A DNA stretch of 64,000 bases, from contig NC_051849.1 of the NCBI RefSeq assembly GCF_905115235.1, positions 42,149,017-42,213,016 of the forward strand, in the 5' to 3' direction. The notes beneath the pieces are model-generated. The model was not told the origin of the DNA. It did no database searches and saw only the letters and a list, made by a program, of their open reading frames with translations. This document shows, in pieces, positions 43,331-55,400 of this stretch. The position numbers and the translations under genes were made by a program. How positions within the stretch are numbered: the first letter of the stretch is position 1; each line of letters starts with the position of its first letter. Origin of the DNA: Hermetia illucens. Its lineage: Eukaryota > Arthropoda > Insecta > Diptera > Stratiomyidae.

Positions 43331-44630
43331 CAGATTTCACCGTTGCGGGTCCGTCGTTGTAAAATCCGTCCAGTCCAAGGCTCCTTTCACCACGCCGTAA
43401 ATCTGTAGGTTTGTCAGTCTTACCTAACCTCTAACCTGGAGGACCAATTTGGTTGGTACAATTTATGCCGTTTGTAGGCACGGGAAACTCATTCCTCTCA
43501 GGTGTTAGATCAGCAGTCGTTTCCCAGGTTGTATATTCCATCGTGTGTAGTAATCCACGGAACTATACTACCCTTAAACCCTCTGTCAACATACCCCTCC
43601 TTTTATTTCGTTCGACTTCTTCAATTTGTTGAGGGTCTCCCTGTATCTTGCCGCGTTAATTGTGTTCCCTCAAGCTAGACTTCAATCGAAATTATGTTTA
43701 ATGGTCCCAAAACACGTTGCCATGTTTTTTGGCTGAGATTGTGATTTGAATTTTTTTAGTGAAATGTGGAAAGGTGTGATACTACTTTCAGTCTCAGAAT
43801 GTTAGTGGGCAACCTCCCATAAACAGTTTCGACCTCATTAAAATTCGGATTTTGCTCTTGGCAAGAGAGTTTTTACAAGAGGTGATCCTGGGTGTCGAGT
43901 TTTCAACATACCCAACTGGAATTGGTCTCTCTGGAAGGGGAACGCCTCGTATATAGTATTCAATTTGCCTCCTTGCACCTTTGTATGTAAACAAAATTGA
44001 AAAAAAAGGTTTTATGGAAAATGAAACTTTATTCTGCGCGTGTTTTTTTCGGGAGGTGGAAATCTGCAAAAGACACTAGCACATATGTTTGTCCAGCGTA
44101 TGGGATTCTTACCTACTGCAGCCACCCCCTAACTTCTTTCCTCTTCTCCGTGTAACCACCGCAAAGTATTACATCACCGGAACATAACCCTCTTCCTTCT
44201 CTTATCCGTCGTGTTCGCAATCACCTGAATCGTTGTTGCCCCTACTTAAGGATTCCTCCCTTTCGACGTTTTTCTTGTGCCGATCATAGGAAGAAATGGG
44301 CTCATGATCGATGCGCGTTATCTCATCGGCCAATATTTCAATCGGCATAACTCCGGCGACCTCTTAAGCCGCTTCACCTGAAAGGTTCTGAAGCGACATC
44401 ACATCCTTAAGATAGCTTGCCACCAAACCGAACTAACCTTTTGAGCATTGCATGTGTATAGTGTTCACTGACGTTCCAGAACATATGTTATCGCGAGTTT
44501 GTAAAGGACTAGCAAAAGTCAGGTCCACAACGGAACCGTACCCTCCTTCCCGGACCCTTGCATTAATTGGAACTAATCTCATTTTTTCCCCGCCGTTAAC
44601 ATCTTTTTTTAAATCTGGGCGCTTGCCACT
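43331..44630. other. Unassigned sequence
   Basis: No clear coding homology. Short stretches look like decayed LINE linker, but nothing can be assigned. Confidence 0.3.
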
Positions 44631-44639
44631 GGCTTCAAT

Positions 44640-45385
44640 TTTATTTGAGGTGTTTCGAACCCTCGAAGCCTGTCCCAGATATGGTATTAAAATCATACTT
44701 GGGGATTTTAACAGCCAAATAGGGAAGGAGCCCGTATTCAGGCGATACGCTGGCTCCCATAGCTTACACCAAAATACAAACGATAACGGACTGCGGATTA
44801 GTCAATTAGCAGCGTCACACGAAATGATTGTTGGAAGTACCTGGTTTGCGTGGAAATCGGTCCGCAAATATACGTGGGCTTCTCCAGACGGGACCACTTT
44901 CAACCAAATTGACCACGTGTTGATTGAACGCCGCACCTCTCAGCCTTGATGAATGTCAGAACATATAGGGGGGCCAATGTAGACTCGGATCACTATCTCG
45001 TTGGCATGGTGCTCCGAGCTCGAATAACAATACCACCTAAAATCCCCTCTGACAATCAGGTGAGAGTGAACACTGAAGCCATCCACAACACAGCCTTCCG
45101 CGACACCTATAAGAGGGAAATGGATGCCGCAACAACCGCAATCAACAGAGGACCTGGAGATGAAGCATCAACAAATGACCACCTGAAGAAGGTTATCATT
45201 GATACGGCCATAAACATACTTGGCCCCAGCCGCAAAAGGAGTCGGAACGACCGGTTTGACGATGAATGTAAGCTAGCAACGGAACGGAAGAATGCCGCAT
45301 ACCGAGTAATGTTGCATTCTCAAAAAACGCGGGGACGCGCAGAGACTTATCACGAACTCCGACGAGCGGAGAAGCTTATAACTGA
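44640..45385 (+). mobile_element. LINE-A endonuclease and linker
   Basis: The plus-strand APE-type endonuclease reads RYGIKIILGDFNSQIGKE, NDNGLRISQLAASHEMIVGS, TWASPDGTTFNQIDHVLI, then after a single frameshift near 44945 RTYRGANVDSDHYLVGMVLR and the linker VNTEAIHNTAFRDTYKREMD to KLATERKNAAYRVMLHSQK. GDFN, NQIDHV and SDHY are the conserved active-site motifs. This is the best-preserved LINE-A endonuclease in the window. It stops where a reversed RT-thumb scrap of another LINE begins (IKYLGVMIDAELSY, minus, about 45420-45380). Confidence 0.88.
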
Positions 45386-45672
45386 GCTCCGCATCTATCA
45401 TCACTCCCAAGTATTTGATGGCTGGTTCGAAAGAGATGATCTGATTCTCGATTTTGGTGGTGTGGTGCTTGGTGATAAAATAAATAATGAAATAATATAC
45501 ATAGCAATACCAAAGCATATTAGCCGCTCTAATTTATTTCCCTCGAATATAAAATACGACATTGACGATAGGGTAAATAATAACTTTATTAGAGAATAAT
45601 AACGAACTATTTGATAAGGCGTTGAAGTCACCTGCAAACTATCGTTTGCACGGATACTTCTTCAATGGACAA

Positions 45673-48600
45673 TCATAGCTGACAATCAATCATTTTAAAC
45701 TGTAGCGGGGAAATTGGGCTGTTTATTGTGCTCGTTCGAAATTTTAATGGTTCATGATGCCATTCTATCCTGAAATTTCTTATAATTCTCGACAGTAGAG
45801 CTTCTATTTCTAACTCAGCGAATCGTTTGCCAATACACATGCGTGGTCCAAAACCGAATGGAAGATATGTAAATGGCATTATTGGCTCATCCAAAGGACA
45901 TTTTTCAACTTCATTTTCGACTGATTTGGACTTTTTGTTGCTTCTCAACCATCGTTCTGGCAAAAATTTAGCAGCTTGGTTGTAAACATGATCTTGCATT
46001 TGTGTATGCCATAATTGCATTGCAACACCTGTACCTTCTGGAATTCGATATCCTTGAAGAACTAGATCTCTCCCGGCACCACGAAAAGTTGAATCGACGA
46101 CAGGTGTTAGTCTGAAGGACTCTTTAATGCAAGCTCGCAGATATGGCATATGTTTCATATTTTCAGCCGTTAGAAGACTATCCTTTTGAGGCAATTTTTC
46201 AAGAACTTCTTGGCGAGCAAGCTCTTGTTTGTCCGGATTAAGGGCGAGATTATAGAGCGTACTTACTAATCCTGAACTTGTCTGAAATTATATTTGTTAT
46301 ATTAAAATACCATTGATTAGTATTGTTATGAATATTTAAAGAAAGTATGTATCAGTACATAAATTTGTATAACAATAAGAGTTGAAATTAACTTTTTTGC
46401 TTCTTAGTCTCATTCATAAGCATGATGTTCAACAAAAAGTGTACGGACTTCGCAAATTGAGGGCTACGTATCTAATTTTAACAACGACTGTGACTCCACG
46501 CGCACTCGGCCCATTATTTTTTTAAGGTTTTGTGTAAACACAAAACCTTATTAAAATCGGTTTACTGTCTGTCTGTCTGTTTGTCTGTCTGTCTCTCTGT
46601 CCGTCTGTCTGTATGTCTGTCTGTCCGTCACACGCATTTTTCTCGGAGACGGTTATAGCGATTGACACCAAATTTGGTAGAAAGGTGGGAACTGTGAACG
46701 CTCACGCATACAGTGAATTACATCCTTTTGCGTCGAATTTAAGGGGGGTCCCCATACATGCAAAAGGGGGGTGTAAAATTTTTTTTCATCAAATATAGTC
46801 ATGTGGGATATCAAATCAAAGGTCTCGATTAGTACTTTTCAAAACCGATCTTAGTTTTGACATTCGTTGGAAGGGTGGGGAGTGCGGGGGGTTGAAAGTG
46901 ATCACTTCTTTAAGGGGGCCATTCTCAGAAACTACCAAACCAAAAAATCTGAAAAAAATCAGGAGGCTGCCACTATATGGTGCCTGGGCTCCGAAATACC
47001 TTCCATGCCGATATCTGTTTAAATAATAGTATTTTACTACAATTTTTTGTAATGCCCTGCCCTGCCATTCGGGCCGTGGGAGCACTAAAGTGCAGTTGCA
47101 GAATTTGGAGCCGGAACTTCACGGTCAATTTCAGTAGCTCTTTAGATCTCTGCATCTTAGCTGATCTTTATCAGCTTCGATGGTCTTTTGATCATCGCGA
47201 AATCCTCATTACATATCGAAATCGTTCTTAGAGATTTTAACAGCCCCATAGGGAATGAGCAATAACAATAGACTGTGCATTTTCCAGCTAATAATGTCAC
47301 ATGAAATGGTTTTGGAAATTCAGAAACAAAACAATGGGTCTCTCTGGATGGAGCCACCCTCAACTAAACTGTATAGTCGATTTTGCGGACACTTATGACC
47401 TTGTACTTGTCATTACATAGTTTATTAAACAATTTTCTCATATTCTTACACTTTATAGAGGGAACAGTAAAACGTAAGTCGATTATATTCTCACAAAACA
47501 CCGACATTTAGTCACCGTCACTGATTGCAACGCCATTCTCTATGAGACCATCGCCAGCATGGGAGTGGCAGCGTATTAAATGGTGGAGATTTTGTGAGAA
47601 GATCAGATTTTCTCTCGGCGGCAAGCGATGGAAAAACTGTTGGAATATGGATACCAGTTGTACCATCTATTCATCGACTTTAAAGCCGCTTATGATAGCA
47701 TAGCCAGGGTAAAACTGTACACGGCTATGAGAGAATTCGGTATCCCGACGAAATTAATAAGACTGACTTGGCTGCCCCTAACCAATGTGCGCGGCCAGAT
47801 AAAAACAACAGGATCACTTTCAAGACCATTCGACATCAACAACGGTATACGACAAGGGGATGCCCTATCATGCGTTCTCTTTAATCTGGCCCTCGAGAAA
47901 GTGATCCGTGATGCTGAGGTAAATGCAAGAGGTACGATTCTCTTTAAGTCCACCCAACTACTGGCCTATGCTGACGATATCGACATCATGGGAAGAACCA
48001 CTCAAGACGTACAAACTGCCTTCATCCAGATCGAACAGGCGACGGTTGGTGCGAGATCTTGGGCTGCACATCAATGAAGGCAAGACAAAGTATATGGTGG
48101 CAACGTCAGCACCGCAAACAAAACAACCAACAACATCAAACCGTTGTTGTCAGTCAACAGAGCCTATTTCAGCTTACAAAAACTGTTCCACTCGAAACGT
48201 CTACTATAGGGTCAAAGCTCTTACTGTACAAGACAATGATCTTGCCAGTCCTAATGTATTCCTCGGAGACTTGGGTTCTTAGCAAAAAGAACTGCGAACT
48301 CTTAGCCGCGTTAGACAGAAAAATCCTCTGAAAAATGTTTGGTCCCCTACATGAGGATGGACGATTCCATAGCCTTCATAACAACAAAATCTATGAGCGA
48401 TACCATGACTGTCCGGTTGTCGGTAAAATCCGGCTTAATAGGTTACGGTGGGCGGGTCACTTAATCCGTATGGATAAGGATGATTCCACCCAGAAAGTCT
48501 ATAAGGGCAATATCTATGGTAGAAAAAGAAGATGAGGTGGACCTCGGCGCTAAACCGGGATGTCTGGAGTTCCTTATTAAGTCAGGCCTAGACCGGATAC

Positions 48601-51600
48601 CGGTTGTTGCGCCGTTAATGATGATGATGATTTTGTAAGAAAAAAGAAGAAATGATCTCACTTATGCGACTACTAACCATTACGAATTGTGGAACCAATA
48701 CCTAAACACGATTTATCAAGCGACCTATGCAATCCTCGAGGTCGGTAAGTCCGGTAAGCGTAAGTATCAACCAAGATACTTGCCTTTGGAATGACGATGT
48801 CCAAATCAAGGTCTGTGAGAAGAGCGCCTCCACCATAAGCTGTGGTTCTGAGTGTTGACCAACTATAAAAGACAATGAACGGCGCCTTGCGGAAATGGCG
48901 ACGAAGATGTTGTGTTGGACTAGTGGCGTGACACGTTTTAATCACATCTGAAGTGGGCATATCCGCGATCATTATGGGGTTGCACCAATCGTGGAAAAAT
49001 TGTGAGGGCGCAATTCGCGCTAACGAGAATTCACTTGCCAGAATTGGTCTCAACATTGAAGTCGATGGTAAACGACCAAAAGGCAAGCCGAAACAACGGT
49101 GGTTTGTTACGCTAGATTGAGCTTGGAGATTGCATCCAGATCAGGCATTTGATAGACCCAAATGGAGAAACCACGCAGCGTCTCAAGCGAAGCCAATCTT
49201 GAGCAACTTGTTCAAAAATAGAATAACCGCCTCATGCAACACGGTCTCAGATTGAATCTAAATAAAATAGAATTTTTGGACACCGATTTTTCTGAAGCAT
49301 TTCAGCAAACTGTGAACGTTCGCTTTAGGTGAGGGGATCGATGATAATGATGTTGGCCAAATAGCCGAATTATGCAATGGGAAGGGCAGGAGCCCTTTGA
49401 GATTGCAAGTTTGACGAGCTGATTTGGGCGTCGCAAGAAAACTGTGCTCTTTGCAATATAAAAAGTGTAGCTGGCGTTCCTAGTTCGAGGTGATACTAGA
49501 TCTTTAAAGAAAAGCTACAGAAATTTAAAAGCCAAGCAAAATGATCCACGCCCTGCAAGCGAACTGATGGAGCAAGTGGTACAAGAAAACAAAGCCGACT
49601 TTCCTGACTCAGGATGCAGAGTCCAGACAGGGGTTCACCGTCGTTTGGTTGCTTCACATCTGGCGTTGGTTCCATCTGGGTATGAGATATAGTAAACTTG
49701 CTAGTGTGCGAAAAATGCTTTTGTCATACTCGTTTTGAGAGTATAAATCTTTTTTCGATTTTCTTTTTAAAAAAATGTCCCTCTGTTTTCTGCAGTTGGT
49801 TAACGAAGGTTATTGCATAGATTTTATCTTATATCGTAGATTTGTTTTATCTTTCGGCAAACCCGTGTTTCCTTAGTGCTGCTTTCACATTCTCAGAATT
49901 TCCTTCAAAGCCAATGAGCGTAAGCCTGCTTCTCGGGAAAAGCGCGGCATTTGGTGGAGGAGATCCGAAATATGAAAGAGAGAGTCCTAGTTGAAGGGGA
50001 CTTACATGTTGAACAGATTGAGGTCGACTTCAATCTGCGAATACATCAGCATTTTAAAAGACTGGGAGCACCGCGGACAAGACTGCAGTTGAAATGTTTG
50101 TGATAGGCTTGCTGATGGTCAATATCGGAGATTTCGTGTCCGGTAGGCGCCATTTATTGATGAGTTTTTTTCAATTCGCTTTTTTCTTCCGGCTCCCACA
50201 GTAAGCAGATGCACCGCAATTGCGTAGCACAGGTTCGCCGGTGGGGAGTTTTTAGAGTAGCGTGTCACTGACCCAGCGGAATGGTTATATCAAAAGTAAC
50301 TCCGATTGTTCTTCATGCTGCAGAACGGAAATCGATACACCTCAGAAAAAGTGAAGAAGATAAGAAAGTGAAAAACTCGTGAAGAGGGGCTCGTATTCTT
50401 AGCACATGGGAACAATCCTGGGAGAGCGTATAGAGTGATAGATTGATCACATGACTTATTGGAGATGGTTGGGCGTGGTTCAGCGATGGCAGCATTAGTT
50501 GTCGGAAGGGATAGCATGCAAAGCTATTTGACGATTCGGCAATTCAACGAATTGTATCGGTCAACATGGAGCCGGGGGAGGAGGTCATAATAACATTATA
50601 AGTGTGGTAATGGTGTTAATGAAACTGAAGCATAGTCCCATCAAAAGTGGAATGGAAAGCGTAACGATTACAAAGAGTAGACTATCTGGATTTCTTATGC
50701 TTAACAATTTTGAACCACGGCCTTACGTAATAGTTAGTATATGGTAATAATAAAGAAATATATAGAAAAAGGCTCCGTGGGTCAACTTTAATTTTTAGGA
50801 ACTATGACGTTCTATACTTCAAGTAGCAATTCAAACCTTACCGTGTCCACGCCCGCCGTAATCATATCGATGCCCATGACCGTAGCAACCCTGGAGTCGA
50901 TTTCAATAAGTCTTTCAAGCACACCCACATCCTTCATATTTTTGATAGATGTTTTTCGGGACTCATAGTTCTTCTTTGCTACTTGGATATGCTCAATTGC
51001 GAATTCAGTTATGACTTCGCTGGCGTTCATCATTTCATAAAATTTTGGGGTTCTGATAACTTTCCAACATGATGGCCTTACATCAAGCTCATCTATGAGT
51101 CGAAAGAATGCTTTCACAGCGTTAATAAATTTCTGCTCCTTGCTATTTTTGTCCAATTTTCCGATCAAGCCTAAACGTGTATCGAGAGCTATAACGCAAA
51201 TAGCTTCCAAGGTCCATCGATTAAGTTCGTCCTCGAAATTGGCTGGTAGTTCTAATGTGACTGGGTCACGGATTACCTTCATTCTGTGCAGAAGGTTCGC
51301 GGATGTCAAATTTGATTATAGTAACGGGAATGAATTGAAGCAAATGTTACCTTTGAATAAGATCATCTGCAACCTTGTCGATTGTTGGAATATACAGTTG
51401 CACTATTTTCGTCTGCATCATCACCGGATTCACAGCTGACCTCATATCAGCCCAAAGTTTACCTTGCCTTCGGAAAGGATCATATTAAAAATATATAAAA
51501 CATTTTTTTATGATTGAAGCACATACTCAGTTCCCAGGCCGCCGTTGATAAATACATCCGGACGACGTTTATGCCTATAAAAGTCTACACTATCCAATCC

Positions 51601-52137
51601 CAATCGCAGGGGCCAGATTCCTTCAGTGCGAAATAGTGTTTGGTAGTCCTTTGGATCGAAAGTGAATACAATATCCTGTTTACCGAACATTCCCGGTATT
51701 TTATAGATACTTCCGTACTTTTCATGGTAAATCCTTATAACCTCTTTGATCCCCCTATTACTGTATTTACCTATGGAGAATTAGTGTAGTCTTAGAATGC
51801 ATTCATAATATTTCTTCATTGAAATATTTCATATACCACCAGGCATAAAATCAAGGAAGAGAGACAATCTAGTTGGTCCAGGCAATTGTTCGTATGGCAT
51901 TGCTGTTTTCCATTCTTCGGCAAATTGATCCGAATCATTTTGGTTTGAAGATGGCACCAATGAATGCTGAAATGATCGAGAGAATTTAATTAGTTATTTC
52001 TTCAAAAATGGATATGAAATAAAGCCACTCAGCTGTATATAATTTGATGATTCTAAAGATTTTTTGACTTTACTAGACACGCAGGTTGAACCTACGATAA
52101 TGTAAATGATCACTTTAAAGAATAAAGAAGGGTTCAT
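45673..52137 (-). CDS. Mitochondrial-clan cytochrome P450, CYP12-like
   Basis: Five exons are firm: 51966-51837, 51770-51527, 51467-51351, 51283-50842 and 46281-45673, with GT-AG introns in phase, giving 513 residues after an uncertain start exon. A candidate first exon begins at ATG 52137 (MNPSLFFKVIIYII), but its donor is unclear. P450s oxidise small lipophilic substrates using electrons supplied, in mitochondria, by adrenodoxin. Visible motifs are PYEQLPGPTRLSLFLDFMPG near the N-terminus, the I-helix ITAGVDT joined across the 4.56 kb intron to TSSG, the K-helix ESFR, FLPERWLR, and the heme loop FGFGPRMCIG with its ligand cysteine at 45837-45835. LGTEQGKLWADMR and the heme-loop wording fit CYP12, known in flies mainly from xenobiotic metabolism. 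The candidate first exon looks like a membrane segment rather than a matrix-targeting presequence, another reason to doubt it. No internal stop is present. Confidence 0.92.
46523..47055 (+). repeat. H-rep, 5' two-thirds, in P450 intron
   Basis: This starts with the same palindrome (46523-46550), has a longer, variable CTGT/CCGT tract (46565-46625), and follows the copy at 35001 closely to the GATATCTGTTTAAATAATAG segment, where it is cut off. The two copies look very similar, which suggests recent activity. Confidence 0.85.
47210..48640 (+). mobile_element. LINE-A, endonuclease scrap, RT and intact 3' tail
   Basis: An endonuclease remnant lies at 47230-47395. RT sequence starts at about 47600: LFIDFKAAYDSIARVKLYTA, RPFDINNGIRQGDALSCVLF, then LAYADDIDIMGRTTQ (complete YADD box, 47965-48000), YKTMILPVLMYSSETWVLSK and the basic KGNIYGRKRR block. 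The 3' end has GGATACCGGTTGTTGCGCCG followed by (ATG)n at 48619-48632. Frameshifts occur in the thumb. It lies antisense to the P450 within its intron. Confidence 0.9.
48680..49310 (+). mobile_element. LINE-E (RTE-like) rearranged fragment
   Basis: This contains the 3' block encoding the GKRPKG region and HPDQAFD-like DNA (49060-49160), followed by the upstream RT block QHGLRLNLNKIEFLDTDF (49230-49290). The natural order is thus swapped, as after an internal duplication or tandem insertion. Confidence 0.75.
49311..50811. other. P450 intron, unassigned
   Basis: No coding homology and no repeat shared with other parts of the window. The true donor of the upstream exon is at 50841. Confidence 0.35.
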
Positions 52138-52365
52138 AATAATAAACCAGCCAATCTCGCTAAGGTCATTTCTAAAGGCTGGTCTATTAAGTTAATTATC
52201 ATCATGATGATCACCAATGGCGCAGACAAATTTGTTCATTAGGCGCAAGCGCATCTCCGCAATACTGAAAACCAGATGACAACACTTAAAAAGGGAGAAG
52301 TTGCGAAGTCAAGTAGTGGCACCTAGGCCAACATTGGAGGTTTTTTGAGCAGCGTACGTCTGAGG
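52138..52365. promoter_or_regulatory. Upstream region of the P450 gene
   Basis: This short stretch between the candidate P450 start and LINE-D must hold the promoter if the start is right. No motif can be named with confidence. Confidence 0.25.
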
Positions 52366-52369
52366 TCAT

Positions 52370-54180
52370 TGTATCAGACGTTAGGAAGGAGGGAGGCCTC
52401 ACTGGTGCAGGTGCTAAATGATATCCGAACTATCTGAAGGAAAGGCTGCAACCAGAAGAGGTCCTTAAGAAAGCTCAGGGCTGGAAGGGAACAGAACTTT
52501 CGACATTTGCTAAGGATGATATTCCAGGGGCACACATGGTGACAGTCTACCTTCCTAAAGTCACTGCGATTGAGACGTAGAAGATTCTGCGACTTCTGCT
52601 CACTCAAAATATAGATCTCCACACGAAAATATAGATCTTCACATGCAAAATATAGGTTTTCTCAGAGAAATACTACGGGGGACACATCGGGTAGACAGTC
52701 AATCGAAATCAAGGCGAAGACAAGCATGCCATGTCCGAGGAGGGGGATGACACTACAACATTGAAGAAGAGCTCCAAGCACTAATGGAGTCAATGGACAG
52801 CACTTAGATAGCCCAGGTAAACCTTTGCCACGCAAAAGCTTCATTTTCAATAATTGCAAAGGCAATTTCCAAGGATTGTGCCGGCTCAAGATTCCTGAGT
52901 TCACCAAAGCAGATCCGCAGTCTGCAAGGAGGAAGCATGCAAGTAATTCGAGGTCCCCTTTGCGAGAAACCAAGAGATCGCATATTGGTAAATGGAATTT
53001 AAAATGTATATGTCTTTCTTCATGGCATCGGAACACTTCCCAAGAGACGACAATTGAACGCCAACCATGAGATCTGGAGCAGCAGCAACAGTAATCGAAG
53101 GGGTGAGTACCTTCTTTAATTTATTCTTAACAATAAGCTAGAATATAATATAGGGAACACACCAATATTCGTGACCAGCACCAGACCAGAGGTACTAGAC
53201 ATAACTCTAGGGAACACTCTAATGGATTGGCTGGTTAAGAATTGGTGGGTGTTGGATGAGCCCTCTATATCGGATCACAGAACAATCAGACTCAACCTTG
53301 AAGGTGACTCCAATGTAGAAAAATAGTTAGGAAAACAAGGCACCTGATTGACAACATGGCTCATCTACAGTTGGCGCTGACATCAGGAGCGAAATAGAGC
53401 TTGAAACAGTGGTGGTAGATCTCAACAGGCGCATTGGTGGCCACCAGCTAAGACAATCATGTTATCAAGGATGTACCCTGCTGGAGCAGGAACATAGTCA
53501 GAATGAGAACGGAAGTGCGAAGATTCTTCAACAAGTGAAATAAACCGAGGACTGGTAGAGATACAAAAACACACTAACCACATATAGCAACGCGACTAGG
53601 GAAGCAAAACAAAACAGCTTCAGGGAATTCTGTGAAAAGAACGGACAAACCATAAAAGTGTCCCCGCTATACAAAAACAGGTCAACATCTTCTGTCTGTT
53701 TGAGGAGGGGATCTGAGACTTAGATCCTACCAGATGGATTCCAAACTGGTATGGGGATGCCTTAGGAGACTGAACATGCTCGACTCGCCCAATAAAGTTT
53801 AGATACTCCGAGTTCCAGGTTACATTGAGTTAGAAGGCAGTGAGGCGGCGGATGAGCTGGCCAGAAAGAGACGTCTCTGCACAGACCAGAACGCTTCTGT
53901 GGAATTGGAAATGGGTTCATGGCTACGACGATGAAAAATTAAGCGGAGCAGCCGAGCGGACTGTACTGGGTCTACCTACCAAAAATGGAACAATCCAGGG
54001 ATATGAATGCAGGTTCAAATTATACTCGCTGGTCACTGCAGGTCAAATTACCACCTGGGAAAACAAGGGATATCTACGGAGAATATCTGCAGATTTTGTC
54101 AGGAAAATGATGGCACTTGTGCAAAGTAAGTTGAGGTACCTGCGAGAATACTTAATAGTAGATGTCAGTTCGTAGCGGTT
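52370..54180 (+). mobile_element. LINE-D, endonuclease end joined to RNase H end
   Basis: Plus-strand IFVTSTRPEVLDITLGNTLM, WWVLDEPSISDHRTIRLNLE (53155-53310) is the C-terminal half of an APE-type endonuclease, including SDHR. The linker IRSEIELETVVVDL follows, then after a deletion of the RT comes an RNase H end (RVPGYIELEGSEAADELARK, 53800-53860) and the decayed C-terminal region. Sequence before 53100 may be the ORF1 region but has no clear domain. Confidence 0.72.
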
Positions 54181-54339
54181 ATAGGCTTCAACGACATACT
54201 ATAGATAATAAGTAATAGTATACCATTAAAGGGGAAAAATAGTTTTTCTAGGACGCAGTACAACTTCTCATAACATCGACGGATGCCGGATTTCACCTGA
54301 TATTAGCACTAAGTGTCAGGCATTTAGGCAATCCTACCT

Positions 54340-55400
54340 ACTTAAAATATGGTGGTGGTGGCCGGTGGTAGGCTAATGAGAGAAGCCGAGAGCTCCCCAC
54401 AACATTGAATACCAATGGTTTACTTCTGCATGTTTTGAACCAGATACCAAATTTCCCTTCCCCCACCTTCTTCTCTATGTATTTCCGCTCAAAGTTGCTA
54501 TTATGGGAGATAATAACATCAATAATATACGCAGAGCGACCCATCATCAACTAACAGCATGTCGGGCTTGTTTTTCGGTGGTCAGTATCAAGTATTGTCT
54601 GCGGCTCTGTCTTTGTTTGTATGCAAGGTTTTGCTGAATCACCTTAAATGCAGCATTATGCTTGTTCATGTATTGCATCGGTGCCATTACAATGCAAATA
54701 GAAAGGAGATGGTCCAACTTCCCTAGCCACACATTCTGGACTGATCGTTCTCCACCCGCTCTTTTATTATGAACTTTTTATAAGCTCGGCTGAAGACCAC
54801 CTCGTCTTGGATGGCACACACACAGCCATCTGTTCGAAGCTGCAAATCGGCAAAGGGCTGCCCAAGGCAATTCATGTGTTTATTATGCAATACCTTCGAC
54901 TTCCATTAAACGATACACTCTTGGTCTGACTTCACCCTACTCAGAGGATTAAAAGATCGATCTTTCAAGTTAAGTGGAGCTCGCAATCTGCTTTACAAGC
55001 AGCCGCATGTAAAGGACTCGCTTAATTTTTGCTGTAAAGATAAGCTGCTGCACACTTGTCGTCGATTTAGCGACCATGCCCCTACCTCCGATGTCACGAG
55101 GCAGGTTCATCCGCTCCACAACAGAATTTGGATGATGCATTCGAAATTTGGACATAGTAGTCCGTATCCACCGCTGGACGTTTTTCAGATTGATTTTCGT
55201 CGTTATTATTAATATTATTCGCATAATTAAACGATTAATGACGTGGCTGTAAATCAATTGATACCCTCTCTCTTCTTCTTCTGTAATGTTTGTCCCATTC
55301 AGTAGCATGGTCAGCTCATCTGGATCGATTGCTCCATTTTTCTCGTTCATAGGTCTGATCTGAGTGGAGTTGAGAGGCTCCCAAATCACCATCTTACGGA
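54340..55400 (-). mobile_element. LINE with restriction-like endonuclease (R2/NeSL-like), C-terminal part
   Basis: Minus-strand FRMHHPNSVVERMNLPRDIG with GRGMV (55140-55070) is the conserved post-RT segment of LINEs that carry a C-terminal restriction-like endonuclease. Further on, HNAAFKVIQQNLAYK and, in a shifted frame, NKPDMLLVDDGSLC with YIIDVIISHNS (54570-54500) form the PD...D motif of that endonuclease. RT motifs are absent. Frames are broken. The clade (R2, NeSL or Dong-like) is not resolved. Confidence 0.75.
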
